Below are positions 34,414 to 45,929 of a stretch of DNA of 64,000 nucleotides, piece by piece (position 1 is the stretch's first letter; each line of letters begins with the position of its first letter). Both the position numbers and the translations under genes were made by a program. The stretch covers positions 212,572,997 through 212,636,996 of the forward strand of contig NC_081406.1 in assembly GCF_030272615.1 (NCBI RefSeq), given 5' to 3'. The notes beneath the pieces were generated by a model, which was given only the letters and a program-made list of their open reading frames with translations, searched no databases and had not been told where the DNA came from. The DNA comes from Cryptomeria japonica (Eukaryota > Streptophyta > Pinopsida > Cupressales > Cupressaceae).

Positions 34414-36000
34414 ATGGGGGGGGATCTAAGAAGAGAGGAACCTGATAATATTTCCAGATGGCAGGAGATGCCTAAGGTATGGACAAAGCTAGAGAAGGGA
34501 TTCATAATGCATTTCATGGAAAAATTGGTAGACTATGATAAAGGTAGAGTAAACCTAGCGGTCACCAAAGTTACTGAAAACTGGATAAATGGCTCCTTCA
34601 AAATTCATGGTGTTAGGTTTAAGCTAGATGCGGACCTCATTTCGACAATCACATGTATGCCCCATTCTGGTCTTAACTTCTTTAGGGACCTGAAAGTGTC
34701 TAATAATGCAGTAAATATTTTTCCGCGTAAAGAGAAGGAAAGAGAAAAATTAGGAAAAGATACGGGGGGGTATTATGATGCTTCTAATATCAAGAAAATC
34801 TGGGGTTGTGTGCTTAATGCAATTATGGAATATATTACTGTGGAGGGTCATTTCACCAGGGTCCACACATACCATTTTGTGCTTTTAAATCACTTTAGAC
34901 ATGAGAAGAGGATTTATCTATCCTATTACTTTTCTAGGTCTCTGTTGCGGTCTCTGAATAAGCATAGCAAGAACCCTTCTTCGTCTGTGCTTCATTACAG
35001 CCTTATTTGCTCATTTATGAGCATTGCAAGATACTGGCTATCCAGGAAAACAAGAAGTTGTCGGTGTCACCAGGGAAAGGAAATAGGAAGATTGAGGAAG
35101 GTGGGCCCAACAAGGATGAGTTGATACAAAGCAAAAAGGGTAAAAAATCCACTGTGGAAAAAATTCAAGAGGACATGGATCAACAAAAGGATATAGAGGT
35201 TGATTTTCAGGACATGGGAAAAGATGGAAGTGAGATGCAAACTGATGAGTCTGACGGAGAGGAGAGCTAGAAATAAGAGGAAGTGGGGGAAGAGGAAGGA
35301 GGAGCTGAGGATGTTTTTTATCATAAAAGCCCTACCCACAACGTGAGTATTGGTAATGTTAACAGCCAGCCAATGGAGGAGTAGGACAATTAGATTAATA
35401 AGGAGGAAAGGGAAATGAAAACTAAGAAAGAGAAGGATAAGGACGAAACGAGTAGGGAATAGGACAAAGCTAGAGATGGGATTATTCTGGATAAACTCAA
35501 AAAGTAGTCTGAGGCTCGAATGGGTTTTGATAGGTGGGTATATGAAAGAATCAAGAATCTAGAAAAATTGATAAGCAACAGGAAGAGCAGGGAAAGAAAA
35601 ATGAAAGTAACCAGGAGTAGTGGAAAAAGGGTATGGAGGAAAAAGTGGAGAAGCTGGAAGCTCAGATTAGTAAACTAGAGGAAGGAAAAACTACCATGAA
35701 AAACTTTTGGTTATGATTCCAGATATCCTTACCTCTGTGACTAGCAATATAGAGGAAATTTCCAAGTTCCTTGATGGCTCCAACACTTCCAAACTTGTTG
35801 TGGACCTAGATATTGATGAGGATGCTATTGAGGCAGGGACAGTGGAAAGTGCTCTTGGTGGTGCAACAAAAAGGACTAGGGCGAGTATGAAAAAATTTGT
35901 TGTGGCCTCTTCAAAGGAAATCCCTATGCTCAGGGATAATATTAAAGATTTGCAAGGGATTAGCAGAAATTTGGCTAATTCCCTTAAAAACATTAAGTGA
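34414..36000 (+). pseudogene. LINE H third ORF: unassigned protein with coiled coil, broken
   Basis: I do not recognise this family. From ATG at 34414 the frame is open to about 35010 (MGGDLRREEPDNISRWQEMP, DYDKGRVNLAVTKVTENWI, GGYYDASNIKKIWGCVLNAI, THYHFVLL-like block), a mixed alpha-helical region of about 200 residues. A frameshift near 35020 moves it to a Lys/Glu/Asp-rich linker (35010-35570) with TAG or TAA at 35268, 35274 and several later sites, most at likely Gln codons. A heptad-like stretch, KGMEEKVEKLEAQISKLEEG, lies near 35625-35690. The C-terminal part, 35707-36000, is open and ends ISRNLANSLKNIK. It lies inside the LINE boundaries on the same strand. A loose resemblance to plant transposon-associated hypothetical proteins is only an impression. 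Confidence 0.65.
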
Positions 36001-36200
36001 TTTGTCTTTTATCTTTTTTTTGTTATGGCTGGATGTTGTTGGTTTTGTTGGGATTTTATGTTGGTTTTTGCCCAAAACTGTGTTGGTTTTTTTGCAGAAT
36101 GTCTTTTCTTGTTTCTTAATGCTATTATCTTTTAAGGATATTTTGTAAAGGGTTTCGGGAACCCTTCAAAACCTGTTTTTCCTGTAATCAAAAATATTTT
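36001..36200 (+). other. 3' untranslated region of LINE H with terminal stem-loop
   Basis: A T-rich 3' region as in plant L1 elements. AAGGGTT-TCGGG-AACCCTT at 36148-36166 forms a perfect 7-bp stem with a 5-nt loop, 34 bases before the end. The element ends GTAATCAAAAATATTTT rather than in a long poly(A). Confidence 0.7.
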
Positions 36201-37345
36201 CTTCCAAATATTCTAAAATACTTAAGAGTAGGAATATGACCAAATCATAGTTCATAAGGGGTCTTACCAGTTTCCCTTTTGATGTGAACTTTGTTGAAAG
36301 TATAAACTTTTGTATTGACTTCTTCTCTCCAGTACACATGAGGTAGATTTGCTTCCATTAACATGGTTCTTGCTGCATCCAAAATAGTTATGTTCTTCCT
36401 TTCCACAACTCCATTCTGCTAGGGTGTCTAGGGTGATGATAGTTGTCTTTTGATTCCATTCACTTCATAGAATGCATTAAATTCTCTAGATGTAAATTCT
36501 CCTCGATTTGATCTTAAACATTTGATTTTCTTGTTGGTTTCATTCTCTACCATTGCCTTGAATATCTTGAATCTTCCAAAAGCTTCTGATTTCTCCTTGA
36601 GAAAAGTAACCCAACACATTCTAGAATAATCATCAATTATTAGCATAAAGTATCTATCTCCTTGTAGACTTCTTGTTCTTGTTGGACCACACAAATCAAT
36701 ATGAATTAAATCAAGAATACTATTGAAATTCTCAGTAATTCTCTTAAATGTTGTTCTAACTTGCTTTCCCATTTGACATTCCTTACATACTGGATTATGA
36801 GGTTTCACAATCTTAGGTAAATCCCTTACTGGCTTAGTTGAACTGATCTTTACAATGCAATCAAAATTCACATGAGAAAGTCTTTTTTGCCATAACCAAC
36901 TTGCATCAATGTGTGCAATCAAACATGTCTTATCACTGGTATTCCAGTGAAAGATATTATCTTTATTCTGATTATCAGTTGCAATCTCCAATCCTGTTTT
37001 GTTAATGATTTTGCATTTCCCATTCTTGAATTGTAATTCAAATTCTTTTTCCACTAACTAACCAACACTCAAAAGATTATGCTTTAAACCTTCTAGATAA
37101 TAAACATTGTCAGTATTATGCTTACCATCCAAAGATATAGTGCCTCTTCCTTTGATTAAACAAGCTTTATCATCTCCAAACCTTACTAAACCTCCATGAA
37201 TTTCCTGAAAAGATAAGAATTTTCTTGTATCTCTAGTCATATGATGCGAGTATCCTGAATCTATAATCCATTCATCCTTTTCTTCAATTTTTGTTGCCAG
37301 TTCCTACTCTACCAGTTTGACAATAGGTGTCGGTTGATCTTCTTT
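36201..37345 (-). pseudogene. pol: Element G integrase core and protease
   Basis: Coding text of G resumes after the LINE. On the minus strand the protease reads DEWIIDSGYSHHMTRD near 37230-37275 (active DSG kept, the following Cys is Tyr), then RFGDDKACLIKGRGTISLD and GLKHNLLSVG. GAG-pre-integrase at 36780-36900 gives SWLWQKRLSHVNFD, where the first His is Gln and a Cys is Ser. VCKECQMGK is intact. The integrase core has LIHIDLCGPTRTRS and IDDYSRMCWVTFLKEKSEAF, but the second catalytic Asp is Asn in CLRSNRGEF near 36520 and one Gly is missing. The DNA-joining activity would be lost. Confidence 0.9.
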
Positions 37346-38388
37346 TATTGCAACAAAATCTCAAACATTATTTGTTGGATCTTCATCTGAATCATCTGTA
37401 ACACCCTCATCTACATAGTAACATGACTTATCTTTGTTTTTCATAAATCTATATCTCTGATCTTCAAGGTTAGGTTTATATGATCTTTTTGCTTCCCTTT
37501 GTCTTGCATGTCTATCAGGACATCTAGAAGCCATATGACCAACTTTATTGCAATTAAAACATTTGAAAGGTTCTTTACCTTTATACTTACTTCCTGCTGG
37601 ACCTTTAGGCATTTTCCTTGCAAATAGTGCTTCAAGTTCTCCAAGTTCTTCATTTTCTCTCCTCATATCTTCAAGTTCTTTTGCATAAAGTGCTTTCCAA
37701 TAAGTTTTGTCAGATGATGATGATGTTGATGTTGATGATGATGCTTTAAAAGCTAAATTGGTCTTTACAGTAGCAATAGGACCAAATTCCTCAAGCTCAA
37801 ATGCTGAAAGTTTTCCAACCAAAGTATCTCTAGAAACTTAAGTATTAGGCATTGTTCTCATTTCATTAATAGCAGTCACTTCCATTTTGTAAGCCAGTGG
37901 AAATGCTCTTAAACTTTAGACACAATTTCATCTTTACTTAAGGATCCTCCACAACATTGTATTCCTAAAACACTTTCATTAACTCTTTCCATAAATGCAG
38001 AAATTATTTCATCTTCTTCCATTTTTAAATTCTCATACCTGACCCGGTAACATTCTAATTTTGCAATCTTGATAGTGGTATCTCCTTCATTCACTGTTTC
38101 CAGTTTATCCCAAATATCTTTAGTAGTAGATCAGTCTGATAATCCCATGATTTGTCGATCTGATAATGCGCTCCGAAGTGCTTCTCTTGCTTTGCAATCA
38201 TTTTCCATGTCCTTAGCCAATGTTGGTGGATGAGTTTGATTCAGAATAGGAGCAACATAGCCATTCTTTGTAAAATCCCATATATCTCTTCCAATGCAAC
38301 TCAGATGTGTTTATATTTTGATCTTCCATATATCATAGTTAGTTCCATCAAGCTTTGGACTGTCCTTCCTGAAAATATTTGTTGCCAT
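37346..38388 (-). pseudogene. gag: Element G gag with intact zinc knuckle
   Basis: Minus strand, likely start ATG complementary to 38386-38388 (MATNIFRKDSPKLDGTNYDI), with the NYxxW motif kept. A TAA follows in the next block (WKIKI, stop, THLSC). Gag core: KLECYRVRYENLKMEEDEII and CCGGSLSKDEIVSKV (37909-38094), then an open stretch 37361-37822 with a Ser-rich run (ASSSTSTSSSSD) and a charged helix (ELEDMRRENEELGELEALFA). The zinc knuckle CFNCNKVGHMASRC at about 37525-37570 is complete. Frameshift and stops occur near 37840-37910. Confidence 0.9.
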
Positions 38389-38433
38389 AGGATCTCCTCA
38401 AGTTGTTAGGCTTATGCAAAAAGAGGAATTTGC

Positions 38434-38443
38434 TCTGATACCA
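38434..38443 (-). other. Primer-binding site of element G
   Basis: The complement of TCTGATACCA gives TGGTATCAGA, two bases from the LTR start at 38446; initiator tRNA-Met type. Confidence 0.92.
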
Positions 38444-38694
38444 ATTGTTAGGTCTTAGGAAGGATAACTAAGAGGGGAGGGGGTGAATCAGTTGTGAACC
38501 AATTGTCAATAAATTGTAATCCAAATGCAAATTATTCCAACTTAAACTTAAGTGTCGGTAAAACAGATTAACAATTATAGCAACACTGGTTTAACTTAAT
38601 GCATAAAATAGAAAGAGAAACAACATCCACAGCACATGACACAAATATTTTGACGTGGAAACATGGTAAGGGAAAAACCACTATGGGAAACCTT

Positions 38695-41064
38695 TGTTGG
38701 CATTGTGTTGTCATTGATGTCAACCAATATGGGATGATCACCGGTAGAAGAGATGTACGTGTAACACTGTTATGAAGGAGTATAGGATGTGATATCTTGG
38801 ATATCACCTTGTGTTGAAAAACACCGGTAAAGATAAGGAAAATGAGCTCAGGAGTCACTAATACACAAGTTAGTGCTTGACTTGTGTGATGAGATAGAGA
38901 GGTGTTTGAGAGGTTGTTTGTGATGAAGAGGCAGAATGTTATCTAAATCACATCAACACTAAAAGAGAAGAATGAACCGGTGTGTTGTGAGGTTACAAAA
39001 CTACAGGACCCTCACTGGTTGAAGATGCAGTCATCATGAGAAGCAATGACTAAATAGTGAGTGTGTCCACACCAGATCACATGTTCTTGTTTGAAGATAT
39101 GTTGTAAAAACATGGAACCCACATGAGCAGATGACAAGGTGTTACTCCACCAAGTAAGTTGGGCTTATCTCCTATATGCATTGAGTGCATTATAGTTTGG
39201 TGAAATAAGAGTGAAGAGGTAAAAGCAAGGACTCAAAGGATCACACTAGATCCACCAATGAATTGAGAGAATACCTTAAGTGCATGAGATTAGGGTTATG
39301 CACTCGACCAATAGAGAAGGCATGTTGAAGAAGAGTGATGTGTTTGTCATTTAGACAAACCAGCTAAGCAGATATAGTCAGAGGAGATGGTCTGGCCGAA
39401 GAAGGAGTCTAGTTAAGGTTGATGACTAGTGTCATCAAGAGTGATAACTGATATGTAAGCCCACTGATAATATGAGAAAGGTGCCAAAGATGACTCTCCA
39501 CCTTGGGGAAATGAGCAAATGAGATTTCTTAAAGGAAGACATGTCTGATGACCGTTCAAGGTGTTCCACCCACAATTCAGCAGAATGAAGACATGATGAG
39601 GTTACCGGTATAGTATGTGATACCAACAAGGTTAGCAAACCGACAAGAAAGAGGAACTGGTTGAGTGGCTGGTTAGTGATCCCATTTGGACCAACATGAA
39701 GTACCAAGCTGGCAGTTAGTCGATATGGGTGCCACATGGAGTCAACATGGAAAACTTGCATTTGGATAAAGATGGAATCTACATCGAAAGGGTTGTTGTA
39801 GGCTTGGTCGACTTTAATGAAAGGTCACACAAATCACAAGACATGTTGTAGAACGATTGTAGGGGTTTGAGGCTCGAGGTCTAGAAGACAACTATGAGTC
39901 AACTAAGAGTGATTGAGAAGATCGAGGTGACAGAGGAAACATCACAATAGTTCTTTCATGATTGACCAAGGGACCAGCTATTAGGGTAAAAAGCAAGTCA
40001 CCAAAGATGGAAGGCATGATCCAGGAGATGCGAATATGGTAGAGTTGTGCAATCAGATGTCAAAAAGATCAGATCGTGCAAGATCTGATTGGATTTGATT
40101 TGCCTCTAGGATGGTGAGGAAACCCTAACCGCTTGGATTTTGAATTGGTTTTTTGAGGGAAAACCTGGCTATAAGTGTTGGGCCGGAGATAATGTTTGTG
40201 GCTATTGAACAGAAGAATATTGTGTGATTGCGAAGTTGAAGACTTTTGCAAGTAAGAGAAAATCATCCAAGTGCTCAACGAGCATCTGTGGAGAGAGTGG
40301 GAGTGAGAGAGAACCTGGGTGAAGCATTCAACTGGTTGGAGAGAAGAACTAGTAGTGTTCATACCAATAGTACAAAAGTGAAGGAGGTGGTAGATAAGAT
40401 AACCAGAGAACTGGCAGAGAGTAGAATCAGTGAAGAGCAGAGCAGTGAGGAGGAGATTCATAGAGAGTAGTACATAAGAGAGATAAATTGGTAGGGCTTA
40501 CTAGCAAAGAAGGAACAAGTGAAGAGCAACAAAGAAGTGAGTCGGTGAAGAAGAGAAGGTATCTCACTGACATAATAAGATATAAATAATGGTTGCAAGA
40601 TTCACTTGTAACAAGATAACTACTTATGTATTTAATGTTTACCTTGTGTACACTGAGTTGTAGCTCGGTATAGGGGTTGTAGCTCCTTGGATTGGTGCCC
40701 TAAAGTCAGGGGTTGGTGCTCCTTTGGGTTGTAGCCCATAAATTAGGTAGGGGTTGATGCTCCTTGGGTTGGTACCCTAAAACTTTGTAATTGTGTTTAT
40801 TGTGAGGTTGGATTGGAGCAGTAGACTCCAGCAACATTGCTCACCAAGGTTTTTCCCATCTTGGGTTTTCCTTGTATATGTTGGTGTTATGTGATGTCCC
40901 CTTGTGAGTGTGTATGCATTTAAGTTAGTCTCCTCCCTAACCAGTAAGTCTGCATTAAGTTAAGCCTATCAACCAGTATGCTCACAAAGGACTGCAAAAG
41001 AGAAAAAGATTTGAGAACCATTGATTCACCCCCTCCCCCTCTTAGTGGTGCATTGTGCCTAACA
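38695..41064 (+). mobile_element. Element I: solo LTR (2370 bp) inside the LTR of G
   Basis: Begins TGTTGGCATTGTG and ends CATTGTGCCTAACA, with TSD acctt at 38690-38694 and 41065-41069. It contains no primer site, polypurine tract or second LTR copy, and no coding motifs, so it is best read as one LTR left by recombination between the two LTRs of a copia element. A TATA box (TATAAATA) lies at about 40581-40588. The 3' end carries the ATTCACCCCCTCCCCCTC type stretch shared with element C, supporting a related family and plus orientation. Its ORFs are short and not conserved elsewhere in the window. Confidence 0.9.
40670..40790 (+). repeat. Imperfect tandem repeats in solo LTR I
   Basis: About three 35-45 bp units built from GGGGTTG(A/T)(A/G)GCTCCTT and GGGTTGGT(G/A)CCCTAAA, just downstream of the putative transcription start. 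Confidence 0.65.
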
Positions 41065-41897
41065 ACCTTACCCACAATCAGATGATACTACTGTAGATAT
41101 TATGTGTATACAAATGGGTTCTACACATGTAAAGGCCAACTGTCTAGAGCTCAATGCTCAATCACAAAATAGGAGTCACACTGACTACACAATTGGATGG
41201 TTAAATCTAATGATAATGTACTGCTCAAAATATCATCTCCAATGATGGATTCAATACTGGTTAAGCTCTGAACATGAGTGTCAAAACACCTTCATAACCT
41301 TCCTTCAACCTTTAAATAATGTCTGCGTGATTCTCATAAGGATCTACTTATTTTTGCTCTTCAATATTCAAACACACTCATACCATATCTCTATCCCAAT
41401 CTTCAATAAGATCTTACAATCATTTATACAAAACCTAAGACCAAATGTATAGGTCATCTCACTAAAGATATTACAATTAAATAAATTACAAATAAGTCTT
41501 GATGTGATACAACATGTTGGCTCAATACATTTACCACAATATCCAATCAATAAACAATCTCCATAACGTGTCGTGCTGATCTGGAGTACCAGTCCATAAC
41601 CTAGACCTATCTGTCAGTAAAGGCAAATTTGTCAATCCGATTAGACAAATAAGAAAAACACCAAATCCAAACATCCAATCCATGTCCTTGACATAACCAA
41701 ATGATCTCTAGATGATAACAAGTCATCATCATTGCCGGTGAACAATATAACTTGCTGGTGAACACATACCGGTGATTGTGCATACGCCACTAACCATATA
41801 GGTGAACATAATGTAAACCTCCAAGAAGATAAGTGTTGACATCAATGACAAAACCAATGCAACACATGACAAAGTCATCCATAATACCAACAGGTTG

Positions 41898-42259
41898 TAA
41901 CTAATGGATTCAAGGGTGACATAAAAATATTGACAATTCCCTTAGCTTCCTTCATTCCTTTGAATTTTACAAAAACTTCAACACTAAGATAGCTGATAAA
42001 AAAATTTCTCATCTTCACATTTGTTTCTTGTGCCTTAATCTCATCTAGAGTTGATGGTCTATTAGGAGGTCCTTTTTAACCTCTATGGAAAATCTCCCAA
42101 ATTCCATTCTACAATGCTTCCAAATATGATTCCATTCTTCCCTTCCAATAGTTGTAGCTCCATCAAACATCGAAGCTTTAACATGAAGGCCCTTTGCCAT
42201 ATTTATATCTACCTTAAGCTAAGCTTTCCATAGAGGAACCTTTCTCTAATACCAAATTT
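41898..42259 (-). pseudogene. Remnant J: gag-like fragment and degenerate primer site
   Basis: On the minus strand, complementary to about 42200 leftwards, MAKGLHVKASMFDGATTIGR is followed after a frameshift by STLDEIKAQETNVKMRNFFI and VKFKGMKEAKGIVNIFMSPL. It occupies the gag position beside an LTR. TTGGTATTAGAG, complementary to about 42245-42257, looks like a mutated TTGGTATCAGAG primer site. The protein does not match copia gag motifs that I know (no NYxxW), so the family is uncertain. Element G cut it at 41893. Confidence 0.5.
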
Positions 42260-43574
42260 TGAACACCCAACAGGACTAAGAAGTGGGGGCGTGAATCAGT
42301 GTAGAAATTTAAAAGCAATTATAAACAAACTTATTCAAAATTCACACTTTAAACATCAACACATCAAACAAAAAACACATGAACACCAAATACATGTGGA
42401 AAACCAAAATAGGGAAAAACCACAGTGAAAATCTAACTCACAATATAATAACAGTGTTTACAACTTTTAAGGATTATATCCAAGGAGTACCAACATCTTA
42501 AAGACTTGTAGAAATAAGGTGCACTACCTTAGGCAAGATACATAGGACTTGTGTAGGTAAAGATCACTTCTTCAAGACAAGATAAAAATTGTTGCGAAAG
42601 AACCCACTATCAATCAACAACAAATGAAATAGTTGAACTAAAATTGAGAAGGCATCTCATGATCATGAAATTGTCCTTTAATAGTAATCAAGTGACCAAT
42701 AACATGGTAAACATCTCTAACAATCTCTACTATCACAACACTTTTCCTTGTAGAATATATCAACTTCAAAGATCTTCCCAAACTTTCTTTCGCATCACCA
42801 CAAACTCAAATCTTCTTGTAAATCATTCACATACACCTCTCACACAATTCAATTTTCATTCATACTCAATTAATCCTTTTGCACATCTTATATATGAGAT
42901 ACACCATTGAAATCTTAAACAAGGGTTGGCCAAGATAAAATAAGCCACCCAAACCAAAAATACTTAGATCGGTCCACTCCAAAAGAAAGAGGGAACCAAA
43001 ACATACCATAATACATCATCCCATGAACAATCCAACAAACCAAACATGGTAACACATATACCAAAATTTGTTACAAATCATAACATGTAGATATAATCAA
43101 CCAGTTGACCACATAACCACTTCCGATGAAAAATACTCTATGTGGATCTCTACAAGCTAAAGTGAGACCTAAATAATTATGTTAACACATCTTCCAACAC
43201 ATATCTAGACCAAAAGAACATGATCCACTAAAATGCAATTCAATTAACAACATATCTAGGGGGCACCAAAAGCTTTCCAAACCACCCTAGATATAGGATG
43301 TCGTAACCAACACTAAAAAAGTATTATGACCAAAATCTATCTAGATAAGAAAGGTATAACAAAGCATATTCAGACCAATATTCATCCAAATAACTAGGTT
43401 TGAAATCAATGACAACCATACAAGCTCATGCTTCTAACATATAGGTTTTCTTTTGCAAGCCTTGGAAGGATCCAAAATTAATCAAATTGTCAAATCTCTT
43501 TTATTTTCTAGCGTAAGAGTAAGTTTTGTTTATATTTTGTTTCCAATTGCTAAGTGAATGTTGAAATGCCAACA
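42260..43574 (-). repeat. Putative 5' LTR of remnant J (about 1.3 kb)
   Basis: Plus-strand start TGAACACCCAACAGG next to the degenerate primer site; the end is placed at AATGCCAACA by analogy with the other LTRs. It carries the GTGGGGGCGTGAATCAG and GGGAAAAACCACAGTG phrases in the same order as the G and L LTRs. No partner LTR was found in the window, so the end is uncertain. Confidence 0.55.
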
Positions 43575-44292
43575 ATATAGCTAGATTTAAGGTTAATTGG
43601 ACTTTCTTTGGTATACTTTAAGTGATGATTAGTTGATATAAATCATAATGTCTAATGTAGAATGTAATGGATCCTTAAGGCATTGTATTGGGAGACCCAC
43701 CTTGGTCTTGTAGAGCCAAAAGTTCAAGAGAAATCAATATTTGATTGATTATCATTCCTTGGCCAAATCCAACCCTAAACCTAAGTATAATAAATTGGCT
43801 ATTCTTTAGGGCTTGGTGGATTTGTTGATTTGGGAACCAACATATTAGCAACTCTACAAGGGAAATTGAAGTTTTTTTATTTTAAATCTAGCCCAGAGTA
43901 TCTAGTTATGAGGTTTTTTATCCTAGAAGAAGTTTTGTTGCAGCTACGTTGAAGAATTTGTGATCTGACTGCTACAAAGATGAACCCAAAATGAGAAATA
44001 TGATTTAAAGATTGATGTTCTTTGAAGATTAATCCTTTGTGAGGAGAGGTGGTAACTCTATCAAAGAGCCTGATGAAGATATAAAGAAAGGTCTTAGATC
44101 TATAAATTTTTTGTCAAGAAGGACAATTTACAACTACTACAACACTTCTAGGTATTCTTAGGTTTTCAAGAGAATAATTGTATTCTTGAAAATGGTCTAT
44201 GAAAATTCTTATGGTATAATTTTAGTTCCCATTCAAGTGATTTAAGCACTAACGAGAAATGGAAAGTAGCTATGATATTTTACATACGTTTG
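43575..44292 (+). other. Non-coding flank to the left of K
   Basis: About 0.7 kb with no recognisable gene, RNA or repeat. It was contiguous with 56108 onward before element K inserted. Confidence 0.6.
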
Positions 44293-45924
44293 TGTAGACA
44301 CCCAAAAATGGTCAACGCTTGCGAGGTCATACTTTAACAATTGCGCATTGTCTCATTTTAGGTTTTTGCATCGCATTAACATTTCTCCTATGTTACGCAC
44401 TTGGTCTTTATCATTTGCGAACATCGAGTCATTCTTCTATATTCTTCAATCATCTCGTCCTCGAATTTGGTCTTGTCGACAACATAATCTAGTCATGATT
44501 TTGATCGGTTTTATCTTATTGCATCAATGTGCGTGCTAATTTCGCATCAATTTGGACATCATCAATCCTAATTAGGGTTTTGTCCTCTTATCAATCTTGC
44601 GATCGTTGTCCTTCTGTTAATCTTATCAATTTTATCATCAATCTTATCATTTTGGACATCGTCAATCCTAATTAGGGTTTTGTCCTATTTTCAATCTTAT
44701 CAGTTGGCGATCGGTTTATCAATCTTGTCGATTTATCATCAATCCTTCAATCTTGTCATTTTGCGATCGATTTGTCATCGATCGTGGTCATGTCTAATCT
44801 TGTCATCTTGCAATCTATTTTGTCAATTTTGTCATTTTGCGACCAATTTGTCATCGATCGTTATCTGTCTCAATTATGTCAATTTGGATCAATTTATCAT
44901 TGTTCCTCGTCAATTGGCGCATCTATCAATCAAATCATTTTGTCGCATTGGTCATTTATCAAATCAAATCATAATCAAGTCAATTATAGACCTAATTATC
45001 ATCCTCGCACTTCTAATTCGTCTTCTAGGGTTTTATGATTTTTTCATTTAACCTAATTTGCCATTTCTTCCTTTAGGATTACTAAATTATTTATTAATCC
45101 TAAGTTTTCTCATTACAATTAAATATTCATTTAATTGGCTAATTATTCCTCTTTGTGAGTGAATTAATTAATAAATGAAAAATTATTGATTAATTCACTA
45201 ATTTCTAATTTCCTATTTTCATTAATTCCTAATTTCCACCTATTTTCTAATTTTCTAATTCAAATTCCACCTAATTATCTTGTCTCTAGTTCTCCCTATT
45301 TGTGTGCTTCATGCGTCATACTCTTGACATAGCAATTTGTCATAGAGTTTTGTCTTGACATAGAAATGTGTCATAGAATTTGTCCAAAATTGTCATAAAA
45401 TTCTTGACATAGAAATGTGTCATAGAATTTGTCATAAAATGTCATAGCAATTTGTCATAAAATCTGTCATAAGCCTCTTTGCATAGCAATTTGTCATAGA
45501 TATGCTATTATTGATTTGAATTTCTATTCGAATCATTATCATGCTAATTTGTCCATTTCTCCAATTTCTCTATAAATTGGATGATTTTCTTCAATCAATG
45601 CCCTTCGAATCCTTCATGAATCTCGAATTTTTACTGAACCTTCGTTTCTAGTACTCTTGAGCCTTTTTGCTTTCAAATTGTGTGAGCACTTGTAGGTGAG
45701 ATCCACAAAACTATTGAAGAGGAAAGAACAACAATGGAGCCGCATGGAAGAAGCATATGGTTTGCATAATTTTACTTTTGAATGCTTTGTTTCCATACCT
45801 CTATTGAATGAGCATTTAGAATTAGGTTCATTTCAATGAGTTTTCTTATGATTGAGCTATCATGTTTAATGTTTTGATTTGATATACTTATCTTGTTTTG
45901 ATGATTCCTTATTTCTACGCTACA
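44293..45924 (+). repeat. 5' LTR of element K (1632 bp)
   Basis: Starts TGTAGACACCCAAAAATGG and ends TTTCTACGCTACA. Rich in ATCAAT, TTGTCAT and CATAGAA phrases. It lacks 9 bp present in the 3' LTR (near 44597), lying between two copies of TCAATC, so it is probably a slippage deletion. ORFs here are low-complexity and not considered genes. Confidence 0.95.
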
Positions 45925-45929
45925 TTAAT

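Larger units (their letters stand above)
28464..36200 (+). mobile_element. Element H: L1-type LINE with a third ORF
   Basis: A 7.7-kb non-LTR retrotransposon inserted in the integrase of element G. An 8-bp duplication, cttccaaa, flanks it (28456-28463 and 36201-36208). ORF1 has a DUF4283-like domain, and ORF2 has APE-type endonuclease, RT, zf-RVT and RNase H-like domains, which is the plant L1 layout. ORF1 and ORF2 overlap by ATGA at 30083-30086. A further ORF of about 525 codons (34414-36000) follows RNase H. The 3' end lacks a long poly(A) tail and carries a perfect 7-bp stem-loop. All ORFs are broken, mainly by TAG/TGA stops and small frameshifts. Confidence 0.93.
25047..41892 (-). mobile_element. 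Element G: Sirevirus-like copia, interrupted by a LINE and a solo LTR
   Basis: A complete minus-strand element with TSD ggttg at 25042-25046 and 41893-41897. The 3' LTR is 25047-26119. The 5' LTR starts at 38446 and, once solo LTR I and its duplicated bases are removed, is also about 1072 bp. Without the two inserts the element is about 6.7 kb. Coding order, right to left: gag, zinc knuckle, PR, IN (cut by LINE H between FRIFGS and KCYI), RT, RH. It is the same family as element L (57989 on), with closely similar proteins and LTR ends. Confidence 0.95.
38446..41892 (-). repeat. 5' LTR of element G, split by solo LTR I
   Basis: LTR sequence runs 38446-38694 and 41065-41892 (5 bp of it duplicated), together about 1072 bp, matching 25047-26119. 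It ends ATAATACCAACA followed by TSD ggttg. Confidence 0.92.

Noticed and set aside
34414-36000. Third LINE ORF considered as an unrelated host gene inserted in G
   Set aside because: No separate duplication or boundary was found around it, and it sits within the single cttccaaa duplication of the LINE.
43575-44292. Possible host gene exon in the K flank
   Set aside because: Only short frames with no splice-like structure or protein motif.
44680-45051. 123-codon ORF in the LTR of K, repeated at 54858-55229
   Set aside because: It is low-complexity (ATCAAT and TTGTCAT phrases), appears twice only because the LTRs are copies, and has no protein motif.
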